Shown here: positions 1 through 8,001 of the stretch, piece after piece
Layout of the letters: the number at the start of each line of letters is the position of its first letter
How positions within the stretch are numbered: the first letter of the stretch is position 1
Assembly: GCA_047459075.1 (NCBI GenBank)
Contig: VSCH01000005.1
Coordinates: forward strand, 1 to 64,000
DNA length: 64,000 nt
Direction: 5' to 3'
DNA from: ZC4RG19 sp017577565
GTDB taxonomy: Bacteria; Actinomycetota; Acidimicrobiia; Acidimicrobiales; VFJN01
Program-made: the position numbers and the translations under genes
Notes under the pieces: model-generated
What the model was told of the DNA's origin: nothing
What the model saw: the letters and a program-made list of their open reading frames with translations, nothing else
Databases searched by the model: none

Positions 1-72
1 GACCAGACGGGCCAGCCGCACCGCCTCGTCGCACAGCTCGTGGCGGACGAGGTCGGCCGCCCCTGCACCGCG
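1..72 (-). pseudogene. C-terminal fragment of an ECF42-like sigma factor
   Basis: Read leftwards from just after the stop of the DGPF gene, this stretch encodes ADLVRHELCDEAVRLARLV. That matches the extension found about 200 residues into SigJ/ECF42-type sigma factors, which are classically encoded beside DGPF (YCII) proteins. The sigma-2 and sigma-4 regions should precede it, but that DNA is occupied by the intact DGPF gene. An ATG at 80-78 overlaps the DGPF stop and could be the original coupled start, but it reads in another frame. I infer an internal deletion, so a broken gene or an assembly join. The rest lies outside the window. Confidence 0.45.
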
Positions 73-792
73 TCAGCCATCGGGCTCCACGACCCGGCGC
101 AGCTGCACCGCGCCGCCGTCGCCCACCGGGATCCGGGCGGCGACCTCCTCCAGCGCCGACCCGTGACCCTGCAGGACGTAGAACCCGCCGACGATCTCGA
201 CCGACTCGGCGTAGGGGCCGTCGGTGACGAGGAGCTCGCCGTCGCGCACCCGGACGGTCGTCGCCGTCGACGTCGGGTGGAGCGCGCCGCCGGCGAGCAC
301 GGCGTCGCCGGCCGCCTCGACGAACGCGGCGTGCGCGGCGGCGCCGCGGTCCCACGCCTCGGTGCCGGGGTGGTCGCCCTCGACCTCGGGGCCGTGGATG
401 GTGGCCAGCCAGCGGGGGGTCGATGTCGTGCGCCGCTCGGGCGTGCGGTCGAACCACTCGACCATGGGCCGGACCTCGACGCCCCCGTGCGCCGCCGCCG
501 GGAGGCGGCGGGCGAGCTCGACGGCGTCGTCGAGGCTCGGCGCCTCCAGCACGTAGAAGCCGGCGAGCCCCTCGGCGGTCTCGGCGACGGGCCCGTCGGT
601 CACGGTCACCCGGCCGCCGTCGTGCCGGATCGTGCGGCAGCTCGCGCCGTCGTGCAGGGCCTCACCGGCCACGATCGCCTCGCCGGCCAGCTCGTCGATC
701 GCCGCGCCGGCCCCCACCTCGGCGTCCGACCCGGCAGCCCCGGGCCGGGTCCCGGCCGTCTCGTCGCCGTACAGCTGGACCAGGTAGCGCAT
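73..792 (-). CDS. Tandem YCII/DGPF-domain protein
   Basis: This 239-residue protein holds two successive DGPF (YCII-related) domains, about residues 1-115 and 125-239. Each carries the family motif, VTDGP at 64-68 and VTDGP at 189-193, followed by a GFYVL strand. Most family members have one copy, so this is an in-gene duplication. DGPF proteins are small cytoplasmic dimers of unknown biochemistry, widely encoded next to ECF42 sigma factors and thought to be their targets. The start ATG at 792 follows a strong GGAGGAGG ribosome site. The downstream sigma gene survives only as a fragment, so any linked regulation here is probably lost or altered. Confidence 0.85.
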   Translation of the reverse strand: MRYLVQLYGDETAGTRPGAAGSDAEVGAGAAIDELAGEAIVAGEALHDGASCRTIRHDGGRVTVTDGPVAETAEGLAGFYVLEAPSLDDAVELARRLPAAAHGGVEVRPMVEWFDRTPERRTTSTPRWLATIHGPEVEGDHPGTEAWDRGAAAHAAFVEAAGDAVLAGGALHPTSTATTVRVRDGELLVTDGPYAESVEIVGGFYVLQGHGSALEEVAARIPVGDGGAVQLRRVVEPDG

Positions 793-953
793 CCGTCGTC
801 CTCCTCCGCGGGCGGCCGTCGCCCGCCACCGTCACGACGAACGGACGACCCCGGATCGGACACCCGGCCGGCCGGCGTCGCCCCGCCGCCCCGCCACGAC
901 ACCGGGAGCGGGAGGCGGGGCGACGGGCGTGGGGCTCCGTCGGCCCTGTGGCC

Positions 954-1838
954 TCAGGTGTTGGACGCCGCGTAGATGCTGGCGATCGCCTTGTCGAGGA
1001 CGGCGTTGAACTCGTCGTCCGACTGGTCGACCGAGAGGCCCTCGGTCAGGGCCCGGGAGAAGCTGGCGATCACGCCGTTGTTGCGGGCCAGGCGGGCGTT
1101 GGCCTCGTCGCGGGTGTAGCCGCCGGACAGCGCCACGACCCGCAGCACCTTCGGGTGCTCGACGAGCTCCCGGTAGAGGTTGTCCTTCTCGGGCAGGGTC
1201 AGCTTGAACATGACCTGCTTGCCCTCGGGCACGTCGTCGAGGCCCTTCAGCAGGCCCTCCTTGAGCTGCTCCTCGGCCTCGGCCTTGGCCGGGCTCTTGA
1301 TGTCGACCTCCGGCTCGAGGATCGGGACCAGGTCCTTCTCGAGGATCTGCAGGCCGATCTCGAACTGCTGGGCGACGACGGCGTCGCAGCCGGCGCCCGG
1401 CATCTTGACGACCGAGCGCATCTTCGTGCCGAACATCCGCTTCTCGACGGCGCGGTCGAGCAGCTCGTCGAGCCCGGTGATGGGCTTCATGAGCTGGGCG
1501 CCGTCGGCCTCCTCGGCCAGGCCCTTGTCGACCTTGAGGAACGGGACGACGTTCTTGACCTCCCAGAGGTAGTCACCGGAGGGCCGGCCCTCGATCTCGC
1601 GCTCCATCGTCTGCTCGAAGAGGATGGCGCCGAGGATGCGGTCGCCGTTGAAGGCCGGGCTGGTGATGATGCGCGTCCTCATCTGGTGGATGAGGTCGAA
1701 CATCTCGTCCTCGCTCGACCACGCGTCGTCGGGGATGCCGTAGAGGCGGAGCGCCTTGGGGGTGCTGCCCCCGCTCTGGTCGAGCGCGGCGATGAAGCCG
1801 GCGGCGTCCCGTACCTTCTCGTACTGCTGTTGGTTCAT
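954..1838 (-). CDS. fda: Class I fructose-bisphosphate aldolase
   Basis: It cleaves fructose-1,6-bisphosphate to glyceraldehyde-3-phosphate and dihydroxyacetone phosphate through a Schiff base, in the cytoplasm (glycolysis and gluconeogenesis). The 294-residue protein resembles the short bacterial class I enzyme of Staphylococcus: GFIAALDQSGGSTPKAL near residues 14-30, Lys102 in FLKVDKG, Glu175 in ILEPEV and the expected Schiff-base Lys212 in FKLTLP. The ATG at 1838 is preceded by AGGGGGC at about 7 nt, and an upstream extension of the frame is discarded. It is divergent from the MFS exporter. Many actinobacteria rely on the metal-dependent class II enzyme, so a class I enzyme is a useful lineage marker. 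Confidence 0.95.
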   Translation of the reverse strand: MNQQQYEKVRDAAGFIAALDQSGGSTPKALRLYGIPDDAWSSEDEMFDLIHQMRTRIITSPAFNGDRILGAILFEQTMEREIEGRPSGDYLWEVKNVVPFLKVDKGLAEEADGAQLMKPITGLDELLDRAVEKRMFGTKMRSVVKMPGAGCDAVVAQQFEIGLQILEKDLVPILEPEVDIKSPAKAEAEEQLKEGLLKGLDDVPEGKQVMFKLTLPEKDNLYRELVEHPKVLRVVALSGGYTRDEANARLARNNGVIASFSRALTEGLSVDQSDDEFNAVLDKAIASIYAASNT

Positions 1839-2011
1839 CGAAGCCCCCTGGTCGTGGGATGCGGTCGTCCTACCTGCCAGCATGCCAGCGTGGGACGGGC
1901 GACCCGAACCCCGCCGGCCAGGCCCCCCGCAGCCTCGCACACGCGGACCCGGGATCGTCGGTCCCACCCGGCGTCGGAATACCCGCCACCAGGGGTGGGT
2001 TCAGCCGCACC

Positions 2012-3448
2012 GTGCACAGTCGCGCGCTCGATCAACGACTGGTCGTCGCGGTCACGTTCGTGGCCGCGGCGTTCATGAGCCTCCTCGACACGACGATCGT
2101 CAACGTGGCCCTCCCCTCCCTGGCCGACGACCTGGGCGTCGGGCCGGGCGAGATCGACCGGGTCGTGGTCGGCTACCTGCTCAGCCTGGCCGTGTTCATG
2201 CCCTCGTCGGGGTGGATCGGCGACCGGTTCGGGGCCAAGCGGACCTTCCTCGCCGCCGTCACCCTGTTCACCGCGGCGTCCGCGCTGTGCGGCACGGCCG
2301 GCAGCCTCGAGGCCCTGGTCGCCTTCCGCGTGCTCCAGGGCGTCGGCGGTGGCCTCCTCGTGCCGGTCGGCATGGCGATGCTGTTCCGGGCCTACCCGCA
2401 GGCCGAGCGGGCCCGCGCCTCCCGCCTCCTGCTCGTGCCCACCGCCTGCGCGCCGGCCATCGGCCCGATCCTCGGCGGGGTGCTCGTGGACACCGCCGGC
2501 TGGCACTGGATCTTCCTCGTCAACGTGCCGATCGGGGTGGCCACCGTGCTGTTCGGGGCGGCGTTGCTGGAGGACGGCACGACCCGCCCGGTCGGGCGGT
2601 TCGACGCCGCCGGCTTCGTCCTGTCCGGCGGCGGCCTCGCCCTGCTGCTCTACGCCCTCGACCAGGGCGCCTCCCGGGGCTGGGGCTCGCCGGCCGTCGT
2701 CGTGGCGGGCGTGGCCGGGCTGCTGGCGCTCACCGCGCTGGTCGCCGTCGAGCTGCGCACCGCCGAGCCGATGCTCGACCTGCGCCTGCTGGGCAACCGG
2801 CTGTTCCGCACGGTCAACGCCGGGATGTTCGCCGGCTTCGGCGCGTTCCTCGGCGTCCTCTACGTCATGCCGCTGTTCCTGCAGGACGTGCGCGACCTCT
2901 CGCCCACCGGGTCGGGCCTCGTCACCTTCACCGAGGCCATCGGGGTGATGGTCGCGTCGCAGATCGGCGGCCGGCTGTACCCCCGCGTCGGCCCCCGCCG
3001 GCTGATGACCGGCGGGCTGCTGTGGACCGCCGCCGTCATGGCGGCCTTCGCCACCCTGTCGCTGGAGACCGGGGTCTGGCAGATCCGGGCCGGGATGTTC
3101 CTGCTCGGCCTCGGCATGGGCTTCATGATCATGTCGCAGCAGACGGCCGCCTTCGCCCAGATCTCCCCGGAGGACACGGCCGACGCCACGGCCATCTTCG
3201 CCATGCTCCGCCAGACCGCGGCGGCGGTCGGCGTCGCGCTGCTGGCGACGGTGCTCACCTCCGCCCTGCCCGACGGCGGCTCGGCGGCGCCCCCGGGCGA
3301 CCAGCTCGGGGCCTACCGGCTCACCTTCCTCGTCGCGTCGGCGCTGGCGCTGGTGGCGGCGCTCGTCCTGCGGCGCATCGACGACCGCGACGCCGCGGCC
3401 ACCATGGCCCGCCCGGGCACGGGCGCCGCCGCCCCCGCCCGGCGCTGA
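2012..3448 (+). CDS. DHA2-type MFS multidrug exporter
   Basis: A proton-driven inner-membrane exporter of the EmrB/QacA (DHA2, 14-helix) branch. Near the start it has the family signature LLDTTIVNVALPSLADDL, then the cytoplasmic GDRFGAKR loop motif and a long series of hydrophobic helices to about residue 460. The substrate cannot be read from the sequence. The frame is open upstream, but residues before 2012 are not exporter-like; I chose the GTG at 2012 because the product then begins just before helix 1, with AGGGG about 15 nt upstream. The length (478 residues) fits the family. A WYL-type regulator follows 57 nt downstream and could control it, but that is only a context inference. Confidence 0.85.
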   Translation: MHSRALDQRLVVAVTFVAAAFMSLLDTTIVNVALPSLADDLGVGPGEIDRVVVGYLLSLAVFMPSSGWIGDRFGAKRTFLAAVTLFTAASALCGTAGSLEALVAFRVLQGVGGGLLVPVGMAMLFRAYPQAERARASRLLLVPTACAPAIGPILGGVLVDTAGWHWIFLVNVPIGVATVLFGAALLEDGTTRPVGRFDAAGFVLSGGGLALLLYALDQGASRGWGSPAVVVAGVAGLLALTALVAVELRTAEPMLDLRLLGNRLFRTVNAGMFAGFGAFLGVLYVMPLFLQDVRDLSPTGSGLVTFTEAIGVMVASQIGGRLYPRVGPRRLMTGGLLWTAAVMAAFATLSLETGVWQIRAGMFLLGLGMGFMIMSQQTAAFAQISPEDTADATAIFAMLRQTAAAVGVALLATVLTSALPDGGSAAPPGDQLGAYRLTFLVASALALVAALVLRRIDDRDAAATMARPGTGAAAPARR

Positions 3449-3463
3449 CCCCGGCGGGCGCCG

Positions 3464-3486
3464 TCCCTGCCAGGTCGTGTCAGGGA
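3464..3486. promoter_or_regulatory. Palindromic operator for the WYL regulator
   Basis: Two 9-nt arms, TCCCTGCCA and TGTCAGGGA, face each other across a 5-nt centre, with 8 of 9 positions complementary. The site ends 7 nt before the -10 box of the regulator gene, so it covers the -35 region, the usual place for autorepression. Binding by the WYL protein is an inference. Confidence 0.6.
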
Positions 3487-3493
3487 GGGGGCC

Positions 3494-3499
3494 TACGCT
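3494..3499 (+). promoter_or_regulatory. -10 box (TACGCT), leaderless WYL gene
   Basis: TACGCT lies 6 nt before the GTG start at 3506, the spacing expected when transcription begins on the start codon. The palindromic operator abuts it upstream. Confidence 0.6.
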
Positions 3500-3505
3500 G
3501 GGGCC

Positions 3506-4501
3506 GTGCGCTCGGCGCGGCTGCTCGCCCTGCTGCTCCGCCTCCAACGGGTGGGGCCGGCCACGGCGAGGACCCTGGCGGACGAGCTCGAGGTCTCCGA
3601 GCGCACCGTCTACCGCGACGTGGCCATGCTGCAGGCGGCGGGCGTGCCGCTGTGGACGGAGGCCGGCCCCGGCGGGGGCATCCGGCTGCTCGACGGCTGG
3701 CGGTCGCCGGTCGACGGGTTCACCGCCGCCGAGACGGTGGCGCTCACGATCGGCAGCGCCGGCGCCGCCGACCTGGGCCTGGGCGCCGTGCTCGCCGCCG
3801 CCCGGTCGAAGCTGCGGTCGGCGCTGCCGGCGGCAGCGCGCGACGACCTCGCCCGGGTGACCGAGCGGTTCCTGCTGGATGCCCCGGCCTGGTTCCACCG
3901 CGACGACCCGGGCGAGGTGCTCCCCACCGTGGCCGACGCCGTCTGGCAGGGCCGGCGGCTCGACATCCGCTACGGGCGGCGCGGCCACGGGGTGCGCCGG
4001 CGCGTCGACCCGCTGGGGCTCGTCCTCAAGGCCGGCACCTGGTACCTGGTGGCGGCCCACCGTCGCAGGCCCCGCACCTGGCGGGTCTCGCGCATCACCT
4101 CGGCCACGCCCCGGCCGGAGCCGGCGTGGCGGCCCCCGGGGTTCGACCTGGCCCGGTGGTGGTCGGCGTCGGCCGCGGCCTTCGACGCCTCGATCCGGCC
4201 GCTGCGGGCCCGCCTGCGCCTCTCGCCCGCGGCGGCCCGCCGCCTCCCCCGCCTCGTGCCCGGCGAGCTGACCGTCCGGGCGCTCGAGCAGGGGGAGGTG
4301 GACGCCGAGGGGTGGGTGACCGTCGACCTCCCGCTCGAGCCGGTCGAGGTGGCGGTCTCCCAGCTCGTGCCGCTCCCCGGTGTCGAGGTGCTGGCGCCCG
4401 ACGAGCTCCGCGCCGCCCTCGCCGACCACGCCCGGGACGTCGCCGAGCGCAACACCGGGCCGCCGGGAGGCGACCGCGGCGGGGGTAGGTTGGGCCCGTG
4501 A
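3506..4501 (+). CDS. HTH-WYL domain transcriptional regulator
   Basis: A 331-residue YafY-type regulator. Residues 1-60 form a DeoR-like helix-turn-helix (LLRLQRVGPATARTLADEL, then SERTVYRDVAML). Residues about 135-205 are a WYL domain (IRYGRRG..., LKAGTWYLVAAHR, the usual place for ligand sensing), and a C-terminal WCX-like region follows. The GTG start sits 6 nt after a TACGCT -10 box, so the mRNA is probably leaderless. A near-perfect 23-nt palindrome upstream is the likely binding site. The last four bases overlap the GTG of the aldehyde dehydrogenase gene (GTGA), so the two may be co-transcribed, although the dehydrogenase also has a -10 box of its own. Confidence 0.9.
   Translation: MRSARLLALLLRLQRVGPATARTLADELEVSERTVYRDVAMLQAAGVPLWTEAGPGGGIRLLDGWRSPVDGFTAAETVALTIGSAGAADLGLGAVLAAARSKLRSALPAAARDDLARVTERFLLDAPAWFHRDDPGEVLPTVADAVWQGRRLDIRYGRRGHGVRRRVDPLGLVLKAGTWYLVAAHRRRPRTWRVSRITSATPRPEPAWRPPGFDLARWWSASAAAFDASIRPLRARLRLSPAAARRLPRLVPGELTVRALEQGEVDAEGWVTVDLPLEPVEVAVSQLVPLPGVEVLAPDELRAALADHARDVAERNTGPPGGDRGGGRLGP
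4486..4491 (+). promoter_or_regulatory. -10 box (TAGGTT) inside the end of the WYL gene
   Basis: TAGGTT ends 6 nt before the GTG start of the dehydrogenase at 4498, matching the leaderless arrangement seen for many genes here. It gives that gene a promoter within the WYL coding region in addition to read-through. Confidence 0.5.
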
Positions 4502-6081
4502 CCACCACCGACGCGACCACCACCGCCACCCAGCTGCGCCCCGGGCGCGCCGAGACCGACCGGCTGGCCGCACGCGTCGCGGTGCCCCGGGAGGGGCGCG
4601 AGCGCATCGAGGTCCGCTCGCCGCTGAACGGCGAGGTCCTCGGCGTGGTGCCCGCGGGCACCGAGGAGGACGTGGCGGCGGCCGTCGCCCGGGCCCGGGA
4701 GGTGCAGCGCCGCTGGGCGGCGACGCCGGTGCGCGAGCGCGCCGCCGTGCTGCTCCGCTACCACGACCTCGTCCTCGACCGCCAGGGCGAGCTGATGGAC
4801 CTGATCCAGGCCGAGAACGGCAAGGCCCGGGTCTGGGCGTTCGAGGAGATCATGGACCAGGCGGTCACCGCCCGGTACTACGCCCGTCTGGCCCCCCGGG
4901 CCCTGAAGCCGAAGCGCCGGCTCAGCCCCGTCCCCGGCCTCGTGTCGACGCGCGAGCACCACGTGCCCCTGGGGGTCGTCGGCGTCATCGCCCCCTGGAA
5001 CTACCCGCTCGTGCTCTCGGTGTCGGACGCGATGGCAGCCCTCGTCGCCGGCAACGGGGTGGTCCTCAAGCCCGACTCGCAGACCCCGTTCACCGCCCTG
5101 CGGGCCTTCGAGCTGCTGGAGGAGGCCGGCCTGCCGTCCGGGCTCGTCCAGGTCGTCACCGGCCCGGGCCGCACGGTCGGCACGGCGATCGTCGACCACA
5201 GCGACTACGTGATGTTCACCGGGTCGACCGCCACGGGGCGGGTCATCGCCCGCCGGGCCGGCGAGCGGCTCATCGGCGTGTCGGCCGAGCTCGGCGGCAA
5301 GAACGCCATGATCGTCACCGACGACGTCGACCTGGACGCCGCGGTCGAGGGCGCGGTCGTGGCCTGCTTCGCCAACACCGGCCAGCTGTGCATCTCGATC
5401 GAGCGGATCTACGTCGCCCGGTCGATCGCCGACGCCTTCGTCGAGCGCCTGGGGCGGCGGGCGCAGTCCCTCCGCCTGGGAGCCGAGCAGGCGTTCGGCC
5501 CCGAGGTCGGCGCGCTGGCCTCGGCCGCCCAGCTGGAGAAGGTCCGGGCCCACGTCGACGACGCGGTCGCCAAGGGGGCCCGGCTGGTGGCCGGCGGCCG
5601 TCACCGCCCCGACGTCGGCCCCCTGTTCTACGAGCCCACCGTGCTCACCGACGTCACCCCCGAGATGGACCTCTACCGGGAGGAGACCTTCGGCCCGGTG
5701 GTGGCCGTCTACCCGGTGGACAGCGACGACGAGGCGATCGAGCAGGCCAACGACACCGAGTACGGGCTCAACGCCAGCGTGTACTGCGGCGACCCCGCCC
5801 GCGGGCGGGCCATCGCCGAGCGCCTCCTGGCCGGCACGGTCAACGTCAACGACGGCTACGCGTCGGCCTGGGGCAGCGTGGACGCCCCCATGGGCGGCAT
5901 GAAGGCCTCGGGCCTCGGCCGCCGCCACGGGCGCGAGGGGCTCCTCAAGTACACCGAGTCCCGCACGGTCGCCGTGCGCAGCAAGCTCGCCGCCCGGCTG
6001 CAGGACCCGACCGGCGACCAGGAGGGCTACGCCCGGCGCTTCACCGCCCTGCTGCGCAAGGCGAAGCACCTGCCCCGCTGA
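4498..6081 (+). CDS. gabD2: Succinate-semialdehyde dehydrogenase (GabD2-like)
   Basis: An NAD(P)-dependent aldehyde dehydrogenase, best matched to the actinobacterial GabD2 branch that oxidises succinic semialdehyde to succinate (GABA catabolism, or bypass of 2-oxoglutarate dehydrogenase). The 527-residue protein shows the substrate-channel asparagine in PWNYP (Asn168), the general-base glutamate in ELGGKN (Glu264), the catalytic cysteine in NTGQLC (Cys298) and the C-terminal EETFGPV motif. The length is close to the about 518 residues of the mycobacterial protein. The 4-nt overlap with the WYL gene suggests joint expression. Substrate assignment rests on family resemblance; other semialdehydes remain possible. 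Confidence 0.9.
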   Translation: MTTTDATTTATQLRPGRAETDRLAARVAVPREGRERIEVRSPLNGEVLGVVPAGTEEDVAAAVARAREVQRRWAATPVRERAAVLLRYHDLVLDRQGELMDLIQAENGKARVWAFEEIMDQAVTARYYARLAPRALKPKRRLSPVPGLVSTREHHVPLGVVGVIAPWNYPLVLSVSDAMAALVAGNGVVLKPDSQTPFTALRAFELLEEAGLPSGLVQVVTGPGRTVGTAIVDHSDYVMFTGSTATGRVIARRAGERLIGVSAELGGKNAMIVTDDVDLDAAVEGAVVACFANTGQLCISIERIYVARSIADAFVERLGRRAQSLRLGAEQAFGPEVGALASAAQLEKVRAHVDDAVAKGARLVAGGRHRPDVGPLFYEPTVLTDVTPEMDLYREETFGPVVAVYPVDSDDEAIEQANDTEYGLNASVYCGDPARGRAIAERLLAGTVNVNDGYASAWGSVDAPMGGMKASGLGRRHGREGLLKYTESRTVAVRSKLAARLQDPTGDQEGYARRFTALLRKAKHLPR

Positions 6082-6103
6082 CCCGGCGCGGCCCACGCCG
6101 GGT
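6081..6103 (+). terminator. Hairpin after gabD2
   Basis: ACCCGGCG and CGCCGGGT form a perfect 8-bp stem with a 7-nt loop, starting at the last base of the gabD2 stop codon. There is no U-tract, so termination strength is uncertain. Confidence 0.45.
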
Positions 6104-6175
6104 CGCACCCGACCTCGGACGGTCACCGGGCGAACGCGCCACGCGGTGTAGCGGCACCGCCACGGGCGCCCGCCC

Positions 6176-6181
6176 TAGACT
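6176..6181 (+). promoter_or_regulatory. -10 box (TAGACT) of the DUF1800-DUF1501 operon
   Basis: TAGACT precedes a short leader of about 34 nt that contains a GAGGGGGG ribosome site 8 nt before the TTG start. No clear -35 box is visible. Confidence 0.45.
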
Positions 6182-6221
6182 GCGCGGCGCGGGCGGCGCT
6201 GAGGTTCGAGGGGGGTCGCAG

Positions 6222-8000
6222 TTGACCGACCACAGCGCGCGCACCGACCGCTCGTCGCCCCGCTCCGCCCCTCGCACCCCGGGTGACGACCCGCCGGCCC
6301 GCCGCTGGCCCCGGCGCGCCGTCCTCGCCGGCCTCGCCGGGACCGGCACCGCCGCCGCGGCGGCGGCCACCGTCCGCCTGCGGCCCACCGGCGACGTCGC
6401 CGGCGCCCCGCCCGCCCGCCGGGCCGCCAGCCCCCTCGACGGCGGCGGGTTCGCCGACCGCGACGAGAGCTTCGCCCGCTCGGCCGGGGCCACCCGCATC
6501 TCGGCGGTCTCGGCCGAGCCCGCCCTCGAGCACCCCACGCCGTCGGCCGCGGCCGCCGCCACCGCGGTGACGGCGCCGACCCTGCTCGACACGACCGATC
6601 CCGTGCTCCACCTGCTGCGGCGCACGACCTACGGCCCCACCCCCGAGCTCGTGGCCGAGGTCCACGCCGTGGGCATCGACGCCTGGCTCGAGGCCCAGCT
6701 CGACCCGATGTCGCTGCCCGACCCCGCCGACGACCTCGTCGCGGCGGCCCTCCCGCTGGCCTGGGCCGACCCGGCGACCGTGCGCCGCTCGATCGAGCCC
6801 CGGAGCTGGGAGGCCATGAGCCAGTGCAGCGTGGCCACGATGGCCCGGCAGATGTGGTCGACCCGGCAGCTCTACGAGGTCGTCGTCGAGCTGTGGGCCG
6901 ACCACCTGCACGTGCCGACGCCGGGCGGCGTCAGCTGGGACACCGCGCCGGACTACCAGGCCACGGTCATCCGGGCGCACGCCCTCGGCCGGTTCGCCGA
7001 CATGCTCGTGGCGTCGGCCCGCCACCCGGCGATGCTGCGCTGGCTCAACGCCGCCGAGTCGCGCAAGGAGGCGGTCAACGAGAACTACGGCCGCGAGCTG
7101 CTCGAGCTCCACACGGTCGGCGTGGCGTCGGGCTACACGGAGGAGGACGTGCGAGACAGCGCGCGCATCCTGACCGGCCGCACCGTGGCGGGTGAGGACG
7201 GCCCGGGCGAGCCGGGCTCGTTCCGCTACGACCCCGCCATGCACTGGGTGGGGCCCGTGCAGGTGCTCGGCTTCCGCCACGACAACGCCACGGCGGAGGG
7301 CGGGCTGGAGGTCGGCGACGCCTACCTGCGCTACCTGGCCGGCCACGAGGCCACCGCCCGCACGATCGCCCGCAAGCTGGCGGTGCGGTTCGTCAGCGAC
7401 GACCCGCCGGCGTCGCTGGTCGACCGGCTCGCCGCCGCCTACCTCGACAACGACACGGCGATCGTCCCCGTGCTGCGGACCCTGTTCCGGTCGAGCGAGT
7501 TCTGGGCGGCGGTCGGGCAGAAGGTGCGCCGCCCGCGCGAGAACATCGCCGCCGCCGTGCGCGCCCTCGGGATCCGGCCCGAGCGGGACGTGTCGCCGAC
7601 GCTGCGCCGGCTGTCGGACGCCACCTACCGGACGGGCCACCAGGCCATGCGCTGGCCGGCGCCGGACGGCTACCCGGACGTCCACGCCGCCTGGCGGTCG
7701 GCCGGCACGACGGTCGAGCTGTGGAACGTCCACCGGGCCCTCGTCGGCGGGTGGGACGACGGCCTGACGCAGCCCGACCCGCTCCGCCTCGTCGAGGGCC
7801 GGCCGGCCGGCACGGTCGGCGAGCTGGTCGACGGCCTGTGCCGCCGGCTCTGCTTCCAGACCTTCCGCCCCGAGCACCGCGAGGCCCTCGTCGAGGTCCT
7901 CGGCGGCGACCCGTCGGCCCCGGCGCCGTCGTCGCCGAACGGCGACCTGCTCGAGGTCGTGGCCCTCGTGCTCGACTCGCCGTACTTCGCGCTCCGCTGA
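6222..8000 (+). CDS. Secreted DUF1800 family protein
   Basis: A 592-residue DUF1800 protein of unknown activity. It opens with a twin-arginine-like signal (PRRAVLAGLAG, Arg31-Arg32, then an Ala-rich core), so it is probably exported folded. The body carries DUF1800 hallmarks: HLLRRTTYGPTPELV near the N-terminus, ELWADHLHVP, and the strongly conserved NYGRELLELHTVG. I chose the TTG at 6222 because it is 8 nt behind GAGGGGGG; the frame is open far upstream only through high GC. The next gene encodes its usual partner, a DUF1501 protein, with no intergenic gap. Such pairs occur in many soil and aquatic bacteria and behave as one unit; the role is not established. Confidence 0.85.
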   Translation: MTDHSARTDRSSPRSAPRTPGDDPPARRWPRRAVLAGLAGTGTAAAAAATVRLRPTGDVAGAPPARRAASPLDGGGFADRDESFARSAGATRISAVSAEPALEHPTPSAAAAATAVTAPTLLDTTDPVLHLLRRTTYGPTPELVAEVHAVGIDAWLEAQLDPMSLPDPADDLVAAALPLAWADPATVRRSIEPRSWEAMSQCSVATMARQMWSTRQLYEVVVELWADHLHVPTPGGVSWDTAPDYQATVIRAHALGRFADMLVASARHPAMLRWLNAAESRKEAVNENYGRELLELHTVGVASGYTEEDVRDSARILTGRTVAGEDGPGEPGSFRYDPAMHWVGPVQVLGFRHDNATAEGGLEVGDAYLRYLAGHEATARTIARKLAVRFVSDDPPASLVDRLAAAYLDNDTAIVPVLRTLFRSSEFWAAVGQKVRRPRENIAAAVRALGIRPERDVSPTLRRLSDATYRTGHQAMRWPAPDGYPDVHAAWRSAGTTVELWNVHRALVGGWDDGLTQPDPLRLVEGRPAGTVGELVDGLCRRLCFQTFRPEHREALVEVLGGDPSAPAPSSPNGDLLEVVALVLDSPYFALR

Positions 8001-8001
8001 G

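Noticed and set aside
1835..4573. Long open frames opposite real genes, e.g. 912 codons on the minus strand here
   Set aside because: GC-rich codons leave antisense frames open. The products are Arg/Gly/Pro-rich without domains and the opposite strand encodes recognised proteins.
4380..8000. A single 1206-codon ORF joining gabD2 antiframe and DUF1800
   Set aside because: Only the part after TTG 6222 matches a family; the upstream part overlaps gabD2 in another frame.
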